A stretch of 64,000 nt of DNA from Diphasiastrum complanatum (GCA_029204225.1 CM055101.1:47074406-47138405); one strand, 5' to 3'; numbered from the stretch's first letter, positions 24,600-37,608 are shown. Notes: generated by a model not told the origin, from the sequence alone. Program-made: numbers and translations.

Positions 24600-25390
24600 C
24601 AAGATGTCTTTTATATTATTAAAATATTATAACACTAATACTTTTGACTTTCCATAATTTTTTGATCATATCTCAAAAGTATGTCATGTAACATATAATT
24701 GGAAAGCCTTGTTGAGCGCTTTTCAATGCACCAAACTCCGCTAAATTTGGACTTACCACTAAAACGTTATGCCATAGCCGGTCACAACTGTCAACATTAA
24801 TGTACCTCGTAAACAATAACAATGAAATTTATCATTGATTTCTAACACTCTCCCTCAATGATAAAATTACATTCTTCTATTCCTGATAGAGTACGAAACC
24901 TCTCAAATTTACATCTACCTAATGACTTAGTAAAAATATCTGCCATTTGATCTTCAGATTTACAAAAAACAAGATCAATGGCTCCATCAAGAATTTTCTC
25001 TCGAACAAAATGGTAGTGTATTTCGATGTGCTTGGTTCGAGCATGTAGAACTGGAATGCAACTTTTATTACCGCAAGATATAGTAGTCACATCCACCTTT
25101 TTCCGTTCTGCAACTCTATTATGTTGTGGTGAATAGGGTGTAGTGGTTTGTCTCTTGATCCCCTGATCCTTGCAAAAGTTTATAAACTCTATCGAAAAAT
25201 ACTCATCGCCACCATCTGATCTGAAAGTCTTAATATAACAACCTGTTTGTTTTTCAACTAGAGCCTTGAACTCTCTAAACTTGGCAAAAGCATCAAATTT
25301 CTTGCTTATGAAATAAATCCAAATATGTCTACTATAGTCATCTAAAACAACTAAGACTTCTCGGGATTGGCGATGAGTAGCTCAGATTTT
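24600..25390 (-). mobile_element. short Ty1/copia fossil (integrase piece, RNase H end, LTR piece)
   Basis: Minus strand: an integrase core piece (about 25390-25110, with VVLDDYSRHIWIYFISKK, FRSDGGDEYF and TPYSPQHN), directly followed by an RNase H end (25096-24850, with HARTKHIEIHYHFVREKI and ADIFTKSLG). A purine tract (GAGGGAGAG) and the start of a 3' LTR (TGTTAGAAATC, right edge 24847) come next. It is heavily shortened. The LTR left edge is unclear (about 24600). Confidence 0.8.
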
Positions 25391-26075
25391 GATGTTGTCC
25401 CTTTCACTGAGCGGATTTGTTAGATGTAATGGCATTCAGATAGCTCGTCAGGGATGGTGGTTTCAGTGGATTGGAGTTGTTGTTTCCACTTATCGTCATG
25501 TTTTGGGGTTAATGTTGGGTTGCTGGATGTTGCTGGGTGCAATGATAGAGGCTCGACGCTGGGTTTGTGCACGAGTCAAGACCCAGGCTTCAATTGGCAA
25601 GATTTCTACTTGCACGGAGCATACAGGAGCAGCTGGTTTAGATCGGGAAGGACAATCCTTCACATGGTGTTCAATACCACAATTTTCGCAAGCTGGTGGA
25701 AAGCAAAGTTTGTCTGGACAGCCAATACTAGGATGTTTACCTGCACAGATAAAACATCCGCGTATTGTTGGAAGATGATGCGTTGCAAACACAACTTAGT
25801 TAGGATCATAGGTTTGGGCATTGAGGTCAACCACTTGAGCATTAGGATCATACGCGTAATATACAACTGTCTCAGTGGAGTACCCTGATTGAGTAGTCTC
25901 TTCCACATAATAAGTTGCTAGATCGATGGTATTGGGATCAAGATAGTGAACAACTTGTTGTGGAGTGGGTTGATTTACGACGAACTATTGACGTGGTGGA
26001 TACTCATTGGGTGCAGTTGGTCATGGTTGATAGACTCCTTGTTGCGGCATAGACTATTGTGGATTGTAAGCATTA
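25391..26075 (-). pseudogene. Ty3/gypsy gag fragment with two zinc knuckles
   Basis: The minus strand holds a Pro/Gln/Asn-rich stretch (about 26070-25810), then two CCHC-like knuckles, CFICAGKHPSIGC and CENCGIEHHVKDC, of spacing C-x2-C-x3-H-x4-C (about 25750-25630), and a basic stretch. The spacing is the one seen in plant gypsy gag proteins. It is oriented opposite to the gag at 23770-24570, so it comes from another insertion. Broken, with a few breaks. Confidence 0.65.
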
Positions 26076-26079
26076 GAGG

Positions 26080-26640
26080 AGTTCTAAATCCAAAATAGAC
26101 CCTTTGTAAAGATTCTTTTTATATTTTTTCTTAAATTTTTCTTACACATGGACCAATCAAAACACTCAAATTTGAGATCTACGTAACGTAATTTTTTGAG
26201 TCCACATTTTTTATTCCGGGGCCGTAGGCTAGTCTATTAGTCTACTCGTAGGTTTTCTCTCTCTATCAGGGGTTCAGGGTTTATTTGTACATTTTACATT
26301 ATGTATGAGTCAGAGTGATAGAGTGACAGTGCGTGTTCTTATTCCGCCTTATTGTGGTGATTGCTTATGGTGAATGCTTGATGTTGCATATCTAATTCTT
26401 GACAAATCATAAAACCCGGTAACACAAATAAATAGCATGTATCCATGCGAGAAGCCACGAACACATCCACACGCAATAGGCAGAGACAACACACACAAAA
26501 TTATCGTTCAAAAAACATTTTAAACATTTGTGCCTAATTTTAAACATTTAAACTACACAAATGTATCTAAAAAGTTTTTTTTAAATACGTGTCATTTTCA
26601 TAAATTAACCTAAATATTAAAAAAACAAATAAAATAAAAA
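26080..26640. other. intergenic, no gene seen
   Basis: AT-rich sequence with no reading frame of note between the retroelement remnants and the upstream region of the 11S-like gene. The segment at 26076-26120 resembles 24568-24610 (gagttctaaatccaaaatagaccctt against gagctccaaaaagacccttt), so the two retroelement pieces between them may share flanking sequence. Confidence 0.5.
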
Positions 26641-26852
26641 ACACGCAAGAATGTCAAATTTTGTGTATGATTACTATTTATGTAAGGCAGAGCCAAAAAG
26701 AGGGAGGGGTGGGGGTTGTTGGCATGAAAATGTTTTAAGAGTTCTTGGTCCCCGATTCCCCCACATGGCCTGGGTCACCGTTAAACAGAGTGACTTGTCG
26801 TCCTTGCCGCGGTTTAGACGGAGTGCCGTGGAGGATCGTCGCGTCCGGCCTC

Positions 26853-26895
26853 GCATGCAGCCATTCCCATCGTCTCTTATCCTTAAATGCATGCA
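26853..26895 (+). promoter_or_regulatory. two RY-type motifs (CATGCA) upstream of the 11S-like gene
   Basis: GCATGCA at 26853-26859 and TGCATGCA at 26888-26895 lie about 290-330 bases upstream of the TATA box. CATGCA(TG) is the legumin-box or RY core bound by B3 factors of the ABI3/FUS3 class in seed-protein promoters. Finding two within 43 bases fits a seed- or spore-storage gene. That the motifs act here is inference. Confidence 0.55.
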
Positions 26896-27122
26896 ACGCT
26901 CTCAGTTCTCCGCATCCCAAATAAGAATTTTATCTTCTGATGCAGCATTATTATCGAGCTTAGAGCCAGATTTATATATATTTGTTATTTGAATGTGCCT
27001 CTGATAAAATCGCTATGAGATAAATTTGATAAGTGAACCTTTTCCGAAATAGAAAGTTGTGGCTGATCATGCGATTGCTGTCCGAAAACGTTGATGCAAA
27101 TAAGAAATATTGGAAGAAATTG

Positions 27123-27128
27123 CACGTG
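27123..27128 (+). promoter_or_regulatory. G-box / ABRE core (CACGTG)
   Basis: CACGTG about 55 bases upstream of the TATA box of the 11S-like gene. bZIP factors bind this core in ABA-responsive and storage-protein promoters, usually together with RY motifs, both of which are present here. Confidence 0.5.
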
Positions 27129-27180
27129 AAATAACATTATCGAGAAAAATGTGCAGATACGTTATTCAGACGATCCGGTA

Positions 27181-27189
27181 TTATATATA
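27181..27189 (+). promoter_or_regulatory. TATA box of the 11S-like gene
   Basis: TTATATATA lies about 160 bases upstream of the start codon at 27350, a normal distance for a plant promoter with a leader of about 130 bases. Confidence 0.6.
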
Positions 27190-27349
27190 GAGGATGGATC
27201 GTTACTTTACTTGCATTAGTTTGAGTTGGTTTTGTTGCTTCATGTATCATAACGTGTTTTTGTTTTGCTGAAATCGTAACGTGTTATTGTTCTGCTGAAT
27301 TGCTTTTCAGTTAAGAGTAGTATCTTGGAGAGTTGCATCATCAGGAGCT

Positions 27350-29299
27350 ATGAAGAGTGCCGTTACTGCAATACTTTTGATGGTGGTGCTGTTATCCACC
27401 ACTGCTCTGGGACGACATGAGGATGAACGTGAACGTGAACGTGAACGCGAACGTCAGCGAGAACGAGAACGCCACAGACGGCAGGAGGGGCGTGGCGGTC
27501 GTTATTTTGAAGATCTTGAGCTCCGCAGACCGAAGCAGTTGATCAGGTCCGAAGGAGGGCAGTTAGAAGAATGGACTAGCGACGACTTTAAAGCACTTCG
27601 GGACGCAAACATGGCTGCAGCCAAGATCACGCTGAATCCGCGTGGATTGGCGCTTCCTGCTTACATTGACAATCATGCAATTAAAGTTATAGTAGCAGGT
27701 GATTCTTTATGCTCTTTTGTGGTAATGCCCATGCAAATTCGTGTCTGAATTCAGGTTTTACATAAGCAGTATGTGCATCAGCTATATATAATATGAGACT
27801 GTTGATGTCAAGTGCAGGAAGTGCGAGGATGGGGCTTGTCTTGCCATGGGGGGATAGAGCTATCCAGCGCAACGTGTATCGTGTTCAGAAAGGAGACGTG
27901 GTTGCAATTCCAAGGGGAGTGCCGAACTGGTGGTATAACGATGGTGACGAGCGTACTGAAATTGTTGCCATCGTTGATACTGTGGGAGGCGAACAACCTG
28001 GCCGTGTTGAAGTAAGTTGCCCAGAGTCTTATTAGCGACTGTTTACATTGGCCTTCATCGTGTGCTATTGATTCTTGAGCTTTTTGATTGAATCTCGGCA
28101 TGTACAGTGCTTTGATCTTGCCGGAGGCCGTGAGGGACGTTATGGAAGCGTTCTACGGGGATTTGATCGAGAGATTCTCGCTCAAGCTTGGGACGTCGAT
28201 GAGCAGACAGTAACACGCCTGCTTGAGAGCCAAAATGAGACTGGCATTATTCGAGTTAGAGAAGGTATTGAAATGCCCGAAGTTGCAACAGAAGGATCAA
28301 ATACATATTTTGCTGATTTTGTCTACCGCGTGGAAAGATCCCACGCTGATGTACGGGTCGAACGGGGAGGGCAACTGCATGTTGTCAATCGATACAAGTT
28401 GCCAGTGTTGAAGCATTTGGATTTGGGGATGGCTTGCGTCAAGCTTGAGCCAGTACGTCAAAATCAATAGTTCAATTTTCCCTAAAGAATTGGCGTTTGA
28501 TACCTATCGTTATTTATCGTATGAATAAATCTGAACATGTTATAGTATTTTTTCCACCGCCGCCTCTAAAATTTTGAAGGTTTTCACAGCAACAATGTGT
28601 TTACATTTGTAAAATTTTATATGCGCTCCTGGCTGGTAGTAAATGCACACTTTTTATCTATGTAAATTGTTCACTGCCGGATTGAAGTGAGCATCTTACA
28701 ATTTCACTTTGTTTTGTAGAATGCAATACGTGCTCCAGGATGGACTGTGAATGCACACCAGGTTATTTACGTTGTGCGAGGCAGTGGTAGAATCCAAATC
28801 GTCCGGAATAATGGTGAACAGGCTCTTGATACTGAAGTTAAAGAAGGATCGTTGGTTGTAATTCCTCGATCCTTCCCCGCCGCCAAGATAGCAGGAAGCG
28901 ACGGGCTCGACTATCTTTCTGTTTTGACTTCAGACATGTACTGTTTCTATTGAAAATTTTGCTTATTTCTTTCTGTGATTTAGCCTAATTTACAAGTACT
29001 TATAGAAATGTTTAGTTTCTTTTTGGTCATTACTTCGGATCGCAATGCTTTGATTTTCTTGCAGGCCGCTTACTCAAGAACTTGCTGGAAGGAACTCGGT
29101 GTACAATGGGATTCCCTCTGCGGTTGTAGCACGCGCATTTAATATAGACGAGGATCTTGAAAGGAAGTTACGGGAACGTCGTAGTGAAGAAGCTTTCATC
29201 CTGCCTCCACGATCGGGACGCGAGCGAAGGAAGGAGCAGCCAAGAGATAATGTCGCGGCGGAGGCATCTAGTGAATTTCTTCGCTTTCTAGGATTTTGA
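27350..29299 (+). CDS. 11S-globulin-like (legumin-type) bicupin storage protein, 5 exons
   Basis: Exons 27350-27698, 27818-28011, 28108-28452, 28720-28937 and 29065-29299 join in frame (1341 nt, 446 residues); all four introns are GT-AG. Residues 1-21 form a signal peptide ending TTALG, so the protein enters the secretory route, as vacuolar storage globulins do. Residues 22-50 are an Arg/Glu-rich run. Two cupin domains follow (about 55-190 and 285-430), with 11S hallmarks IRSEGG, FDLAGG, LRGFD, NVDEE-like DVDEQ, VNRYKLPVL, WTVNAHQVIYVVRGSGR and LAGRNSV. The Asn-Gly-x-Glu-Glu cleavage site of 11S precursors is not present; the aligned spot reads EGSNTYF. The two cysteines that link acidic and basic chains are also missing. 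A sequon NET lies at residue 224. It looks intact. Most likely a storage globulin that stays a single chain; the family call is firm, the processing claim is inference. Confidence 0.9.
27699..27817 (+). other. intron 1 of the 11S-like gene
   Basis: 119 bases, donor GTGATT, acceptor TGCAG, phase 1. Splicing here restores the cupin frame (VIVAG then SARMGL). Angiosperm legumin genes usually have three introns; this gene has four. Confidence 0.85.
28012..28107 (+). other. intron 2 of the 11S-like gene
   Basis: 96 bases, donor GTAAGT, acceptor TACAG, phase 0, between GRVE and CFDLAGG. Confidence 0.85.
28453..28719 (+). other. intron 3 of the 11S-like gene
   Basis: 267 bases, donor GTACGT, acceptor TGTAG, phase 0, between VKLEP and NAIRAPGW. 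It lies just ahead of the second cupin barrel, where 11S genes commonly have an intron. Confidence 0.85.
28938..29064 (+). other. intron 4 of the 11S-like gene
   Basis: 127 bases, donor GTACTG, acceptor TGCAG, phase 2, within the second cupin domain (between LTSDM and PLTQEL). This is the extra intron relative to the three usual in angiosperm legumin genes. I recall a four-intron legumin gene reported from a gymnosperm, but cannot check positions here. Confidence 0.8.
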
Positions 29300-29559
29300 A
29301 AAATCTGATCCTCGAAAAAAGCAGGTGCTTTCAAAAACTAGATAAACTTTAAGAAATGCGGAAATGTAAAGTTTTGCAGAGCTCTTATACAACTCTTAGG
29401 GAGGGTAAGAGGAGAAAGAAGAGCAGGGAGGGAAGAGACTAGACGAGGAGAAAGAAAGAACAGGCAGGGGGTTCCGGGGGGGAGAGGAACTTAGAGAGTT
29501 GAGGTTTGTTTTGTGTACATGTGGGATATGAAATAGAATGAATAGATATATGTTTTCAA

Positions 29560-29750
29560 GAAGTTCCGTCATCCCCAAGTGGGAATTGCATTTGTTGCCA
29601 ACGTTATGTGTGTTTTCTGTAAACTTTCGTTCCCAAAAGTGTTTTCATATGTGGTTCATAGTTGTTGCCAATGTGATGTGTGCCTTAAATCTTCTTTTGC
29701 TGCCAAAAGTGTTTGCATATGGATTTGTCAATAAATTGCCAAAATGATGG
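29560..29750 (+). repeat. diverged short tandem units in the 3' region
   Basis: Three diverged units of roughly 60 bases, each with a text like TTGCCAA(C/T)GT(T/G)ATGTGTG or TTGCCAAAATGATG and CAAAAGTGTTT(T/G)CATATG. They lie downstream of the stop codon of the 11S-like gene and overlap its likely poly(A) region. Confidence 0.5.
29730..29735 (+). terminator. possible poly(A) signal
   Basis: AATAAA about 430 bases after the stop codon of the 11S-like gene. It is the first canonical copy downstream. A shorter 3' end using a weaker signal is also possible. Confidence 0.35.
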
Positions 29751-31716
<1,966 letters not shown>

Positions 31717-31721
31717 TGCAC

Positions 31722-32426
31722 TGATAGCAATCGCGGAGTTTCGAAGATGAAGGTCGGATAGGGTCGATTTGATGGGAGTAGCTATTGCTACTCACTGTTG
31801 TCCAATTCTCTTCCAAGCTTTTGATCGTTTGGGACATTTCATTGTAAAATTAAACTTGTAAACAACATAAAATGTTGAGTAAGACAACAGCGGAAAGTTA
31901 TCTACTACTAGCATGCATTCCAATATTGTAGATTATACACATTACAGAACAGAGCATTGCTGGAATCGCTTCTATTGTTAGAACTAAATTTACAATATTT
32001 TCTTGAGCGCTGTCTGTGTCCCAAATCAGCACGTTGGCGCAAGAGAGATGTTCTCCCCCATGAATAATATGATTAGCTATTCCTACTCTGTAAATTCACT
32101 CTCGAGATATCTCAAACTTTTACAGTTCTATACGTGTGACAACATCAGTCTGTATCTGTGATCTCCTTATTTACTGTATCTTTTGTTGAACCTTTTATGC
32201 GATCAATTCAGAAAACTGATTAAGTTAAAAGATTTAATAAAAAGAAATACATTAGGCTTAATCAAAAGTGAATCTAGTTATGACCAAGAATTGCGGACTG
32301 GTTGAAACAGTTCAAAATTGCAGACTATGCAAAACATAGTTCAAAATGCAACAGTCATGAAAAATAACAAAGAAAAACTAAGAATAATACCAAGGCTTTG
32401 AAAGATAGAAACTCTTAGTTTCTTCA
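31722..32426 (-). repeat. 3' LTR of the 31722-37608 element
   Basis: 705 bp, TGATAGCAA at the left and TTTCTTCA at the right, directly after the polypurine tract GAGAGAGAGC of the minus strand. It lacks an internal block of about 300 bases that is present in the 5' LTR. Confidence 0.9.
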
Positions 32427-33029
32427 GCTCTCTCTCAAAGCTGATATTTTTTTGATTCCTAGGCTTGCATGCTGCTTCTCAAAAAATTGCCTTGTCAAGA
32501 GGCTTTGTGAAAATATCAGCCACCATCTGCTTGGTTGGAATAAACCGGTCTTTAGCCTGTCTTTCTCAACCAGATCTCTTACTAGATGAAATCTGATAGC
32601 AATGTGTTTTGTCTTGGAATGAAACACTGGATCCTTCATTAGATGAATGGTGGATATGTTATCCATAAACAGTAGCAGCGACTCGTTGGAGTTCTCTCCC
32701 AGTCTGTCAAGGAACTGCTTGAGCCATGTAAGCTCGTTCGCCATCTTGGTTGCTGCAACATACTCTGCTTCGCAGGATGATTGCACAGTTATAGTCTGCT
32801 TCTTGTTGACCCATATCATAGCTGTATCGGCTGCTATTGCACATCCTCTGGAGATGTTCTTGTAGTCATCCTTCAAGGATGTCCAACTTGCATCGTTGTA
32901 GGATTTTATAAAAAATCCTTCATGCTGAGAGAAACAAAGCCCATAATCTTTCGTCTGTTGAAGGTATTGCAGAATTCTCTTAGCTATCTTCCAGTGCGTA
33001 GGTCTTGGATTGATATTGAACTGGCTCAT
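32424..33029 (-). pseudogene. copia RNase H (31722-37608 element)
   Basis: Shows HWKIAKRILQYLQQ, the SSCEAEYVAATKMANELTWL block with the catalytic Glu, LFMDNISTIHLMKDPVFHSK and HIAIRFHLVRD. The whole domain is open. The final residues overlap the polypurine tract. Confidence 0.9.
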
Positions 33030-33099
33030 TCTGAAATTGCATAAGCAATGTCAGGGCGTGTATTATCTGCCAAGTACATGAGTGATCCGATCAGCCTCT

Positions 33100-34334
33100 T
33101 GTAGGACACGTTCTGCATGGTTTTCTGCTCTTCTGCATTCTACGGGCAGTCCTGTTTTGTCAGAAATTGTTCCAGACACCATTGGTGTGTTAGCTCCATT
33201 GCAGTCCATCATTTGAATTTCATCAATGATTTTTTGGATGTATTTTGACTGGTGAAGATACAGCTTCCCTTCGTCAAGGTCTTTGTCAATCTACAATCCT
33301 AGGTAGCATCTCGTTTCCCCTAGGTTTGATATTTCAAAATGCTATGAAATATCATGCTTCACCTGAGCAATCAAGTCATCTCTTCTGGACAAAATCAAAG
33401 TGTCATCAACGTAGACATCAATGATTATGATTTTCTCATCTGTGACCTTTGTATAGACATTGTAGTCGGCCATCAATGGCTGAAATCCTAAGGATATGAG
33501 GGTGTGATCCTTCTTCTTATACCACTACCTGGCAAACTACTTCAGTCCGTATATGCTTCTTTGCATTTGGCAGGTGTAGTTGGCAAAGGATATACAAATG
33601 AATCTTGGAGGTTGGTCCATGTAGACCTCTTCATTCAGCTTGCTATATAAGAAGGTGGTCTTTTCATCCACTATGTGGATCTTGAGACTGTATGTTGCTG
33701 CATATGCAAATAGTAGGCATATGGATGAATGCTTTACGACTAGAGAAAAGGTTTCAGTATAGTCAATACCATACTTCTGAGAGAAACCTTTTGCTACCAA
33801 TCTGGCCTTGTACTTTGATACGTTGCCATCAGGTTCATACTTGTATTTGAAAACCCACTTGCACTTTACAGTCTTCATGTCTGCTGGTAATGGCTCCAGA
33901 TTCCAGACTTTGTTCTGCTCCATGGAATTCATCTTGTCTTCCATTGCTTTAATCCACTTGTCCTTATCTGGACAGCTGATAGCTTCCTCATATATTTGAG
34001 GTTCTTCCCCAAATCCACAGAATTCTTCTGTTGCATAAGATGAGCTATTAGGGATGAATCTGACATGTGCTCTTCTTTCTCTCATGGATCTTCTTGGAGA
34101 GTCTGCAGTCATATCGATGGCCTTGTCTTTGTCAAGTTTCTTGCCTTTGCTGACTGCTGAACTGTGGTGAGTAGTCGGTGTCCTGGTGAATACAGATTGC
34201 ATGTCTTGTTGCTCGTCATCTGGACAGTCAATTTGTCCATCTGGAATTTGAACATCTTCTTCCGGATGCTCAGGGTCCGCTCCCTCCGTTGATGTTGGCA
34301 TGTTGATAGTCTTGATCTGTCTGTTGTCAAGCAT
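33100..34334 (-). pseudogene. copia reverse transcriptase (31722-37608 element)
   Basis: The larger open part (33537-34334) begins with an acidic linker and continues with RRSMRERRAHVRFIP, KDKWIKAMEDKMNSMEQN, VKCKWVFKYKYEPDGNVSKY, RLVAKGFSQKYGIDYTETFS and MDQPPRFI. The C-terminal part with the catalytic aspartates lies around 33390-33430. Several breaks. Confidence 0.85.
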
Positions 34335-34382
34335 GTAGATCCTATAGTATGATGAATGAACATCATATCCTACGAGGAATCT

Positions 34383-35147
34383 CTATTCCACCTTTTCATC
34401 CAGTTTCTTTCTTTTATGATCTGGAATGTGGGCATATGCGACGCATCCAAAAATGTGCACATGTGTCAGACTTGGTTTGTTGCCCCACCAAATCTCGTGT
34501 GGCGTGGTATGTGCAACACTAGATCTACCTCTCCTGTTCTGCAGGTAGTTGGCTACAGCTACTGCTTCAGCCCATAAAAAGATGCCTTTGATTAGGCCAT
34601 CATGGATCTCGTAGCTTCCATGAGAGTCCGATTTCTCCTCTTTGCTGCACCATTGTGCTATGGTGTGTAGGCTGAAGTCTTCAAGTGAAGTATGCCTTTG
34701 CTGGTGCAAAACTCTACAAAGTGTTTGGAGACATATTCTCCTCTTGTGTCCGTTCTCAGCTGCTTCACCTTCTTTGTCAGTCCATTTCTCAGCCCAATTC
34801 ACAAACTTTGTGAATTTGTCCAGGGCCTTTGACTTATTGTGGATGAAGTACATGGCTGCAAACTTGTTGAAGTTGTCAATGAAGGTAATGTAGTACTTTG
34901 AACCTCCCAAGGAGACCACATCAAACGGTCCACAGATGTCGGAGTGTACCAGCTCCAAGAGTTCTTTCATTATGAAAGAGTCCTTGGTGAATGGTATACA
35001 TGACATCTTGCCTTTGTTACAGGCATCACAGGACTTCAAGCATGTTGTGTCTTTGATATTCACTCCAATGAATGCTCTACTCCAGCTAGAGTTGTATAAA
35101 ACAACTGTATTCATGTGATATAGTCTCATGTGCCATACAATATCCAT
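34383..35147 (-). pseudogene. copia integrase (31722-37608 element)
   Basis: Shows the N-terminal HHCC end (CDACNKGKMSCIPF), LELVHSDICGPFDVVSLGGS and ITFIDNFNKFAAMYF around the first Asp, and the C-terminal KGIFLWAEAVAVANYLQNR, TTPHEIWWGNKPSLTHVHIFG and AYAHIPDHKRKKLDEK. Broken between the two halves. Confidence 0.85.
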
Positions 35148-35221
35148 CGATTCATTGATCTGGTGAGCTTTCTTTGAGGGTACTTAGATTCTATGGTGAT
35201 ACAGGTTCCCCTTTCATTTTC

Positions 35222-35706
35222 CTATGGTGACAAGTTGAGTGGTTGCAGGTTCAACCACTTCACAGGTATCACCTTCAAAGGTCCTACATCTACCATCTTA
35301 GCAACAAATAGTAGGTCCTTCTGAAGAGTGGGCATGTATAGAGTGTCATTGAGCCTTCTGTCTCTTCCTTTGGTGCTTAACCACAAAGCTCCAGTTCCAC
35401 TAAATTTGTGTCTGGAACCATCCCCCAAGATTATATATCTGGAAGATTCTGATCCTTGATAATCATTAATCTTGTGTCTTGTTGCCACGAAGTGTGACGT
35501 TGCACCTGAATCAAGAATTATTTCTTGTGTATCTGACGTTGATGTCGCACATACATCACTACACAAGTAAGTTGTTGGGTTCTTGTCGTTGTTGGCTCTG
35601 TCTTTGGCCATCTTGGAGGACTCGGGTTCATCCATGTAGGATGAGCTATTGTCACTCTCCCGTTTGCTTTGAGATTTCTTGTTGCAAGGATTTTCGTAGC
35701 AGTCAA
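35222..35706 (-). pseudogene. copia protease region (31722-37608 element)
   Basis: Contains the aspartic protease motif ILDSGATSHF with the catalytic Asp, followed by YIILGDGSRHKFSGTGALWL and TLYMPTLQKDLLFVAKMVD, the usual flow from protease into GAG-pre-integrase. Confidence 0.85.
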
Positions 35707-36063
35707 CAGCTGCGTGACCCTTTTTGTGACAGTGGATGCACTCTATTTTTGGATTGAGCCAGCACTTATCAATAGTGTGGCCTTCTCATGTGCATCTCGT
35801 GCAGGTCTTCTTCCACCATTCTACTAGCTCGGTTTACTTATGCTCATCCATTTGTCTTTTTTGGCTCTCTCTGACTATTGCTTTAGATCTTGTCTTTGGT
35901 CTAACTCCCTCCTAGGCTTGAAATTCTTCTTTTGCTTATCTTTGTTGTACAGAGCTTGATCAGAGCTATCCTTGTCATCAAGATGTTCACAGGCTTTCAC
36001 CTCTTCTTTGATCTCGATAACAGCCTTCTCGAGGGTCATCTATGGGTCTTTAGCAAGCAATGT

Positions 36064-36567
36064 TCAGGTCGTTTGAAACGATCTTGGTAGAGCTAGCAGT
36101 AGGTATGTGAGCTGCTTTTCTTCTGAGACTGCACTCTTTGTTCCGGAGTTGTGTAGTGAAAGGAACAGATCCTTCATTCTTCTAATGAAGGAGGTGAGGT
36201 CTTTACCATTCCATCTTAGATTGGTCAGCTGATCTTCAAGAAGCATAATTTGGCTTCGTGACTTCATTGGAAATCTGGTCAGCAAAGTATCCCACATTTC
36301 TCTCGCATTGGAGAGTGTGGCTAGATCAAGCATTAAGATGTCTTCGATGGAGGAAGATATGACAGCTACTGCCTTGTTGTTTCTTTCTCTCCATTCCCAT
36401 AGCTCTTTGCCAATGGTTGTGGAAATCTCTTTTGTGCCATCAACCCATGGCCATAGACCTTCTCCTTTCAGTATGAGAGAAGTCTTCACCTTCCATGCTA
36501 GGAAGTTTGATTCTGAGGAGCCAAGGATCGTGAAGATCTTTGATTGAATGTTGCTAATGGATGCCAT
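36064..36567 (-). pseudogene. copia gag (31722-37608 element)
   Basis: Starts MASISNIQSKIFTILGSSES, then FLAWKVKTSLILKGEGLWPW, LATLSNAREMWDTLLTRF and MLLEDQLTNLRWNGKDLTSF. A copia gag of a different lineage from the MATS/MSSM-type gags elsewhere in the window. The zinc knuckle follows further downstream at about 35715-35810. Confidence 0.85.
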
Positions 36568-36590
36568 AGCCTGAAGGAATCAAGGCAGGG

Positions 36591-36602
36591 CTCTAATACC
36601 AC
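36591..36602 (-). other. primer-binding site (initiator Met tRNA type) of the 31722-37608 element
   Basis: The minus strand reads TGGTATTAGAGC, one mismatch from the usual TGGTATCAGAGC complementary to initiator Met tRNA, next to the 5' LTR end. Confidence 0.75.
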
Positions 36603-37608
36603 TGATGGAAACCGCGGAGTTCTAGAGATGAAGGCCAGATAGTGCCGACTTGTAGGAGTAGCTATTGCTACTCACAGCAGTCCAATTCTCTTCTAAGCCC
36701 CAGATGGTTTGTGACAATCCATTGTAAAATTAAACTTGTAAATAGTAGACAATGTTGAGTAAGGCAACAACGAAACGTTATCTACTGCTAGCATGCATTC
36801 CAATATTTCATATCATACACATTACAGAACAGAGCATTGTTGAAATCGCTTCTATTATGAGAACGGAATTTACAATATTTTCTTGAGCGTTGTCTACTTT
36901 CCATATCAACGCGTTGGCACAAGAGAGATGTTCTCTCTCATGAATAAAATGACTAGCTACTGCTAATCTGCAAACTCACTCTCGAGCTATCTCAAACTTT
37001 TATAGTTCTGTATGTGTGATAGTATCAGTCCGTATCTGTGATCTCCTTATTTACTATATCCTTCATTAATCCTTTTATGTGATCAATTCAGGGAACTGAT
37101 TAAGTTAAAAGATCTAATAAAAAGAAATGCATTACGCTTAATCAAAACTGATTCTAGTTTTCTGTCACTGTTCTCCGTGCATCGGTCCCTTTCTGCCCGT
37201 TAGACAGAGTCTTCACGTCGCAGACCTTTGCATTTTAGAAAAAGACATTCGCATTTATCAAGGGAATTTGGAGACAGTGTCGCATTTTTCCAAAGGGTGA
37301 AAAATACAACAAACTCGAAGGTAGGCTTGAAAAACATTTCTAAGGCATTTACAAGACAATGTCGCATTTTTTTCGGAATGCAAAAAAAGTGACAGTGTCG
37401 CGAGAGTTGGCAAAAAATATTTTCTAAGTGTTTTTGACTTAGTGCTGTATTTTCCTTATGACCAATAATTGTGAATTGTGCGACGAAATAGTTCAAAATT
37501 GCAAACTGTGCAAAACATAGTTCAAAGCGGCAACAGTTAGGAAAAACAACAAAGAAAAACTAAGAAAAATGCTAAGGCTTTGAAAGATAGAAACTCTTAG
37601 TTTTTTCA
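36603..37608 (-). repeat. 5' LTR of the 31722-37608 element
   Basis: 1006 bp, starting TGATGGAAACC and ending TTTTTTCA. It contains about 300 bases (roughly 37158-37456) absent from the 3' LTR. That block holds three GTCGCATTTTT-like units, the same motif class found in the LTRs at 13790, 20040 and 48090. Confidence 0.9.

Noticed and set aside
27808-28101. Minus-strand frame opposite exon 2 of the 11S-like gene
   Set aside because: Antisense shadow; the plus-strand exons splice in frame and match the 11S family.
37200-37496. 98-codon minus-strand frame in the 5' LTR
   Set aside because: Lies in LTR sequence with GTCGCATTTTT units; no domain and absent from the other LTR.
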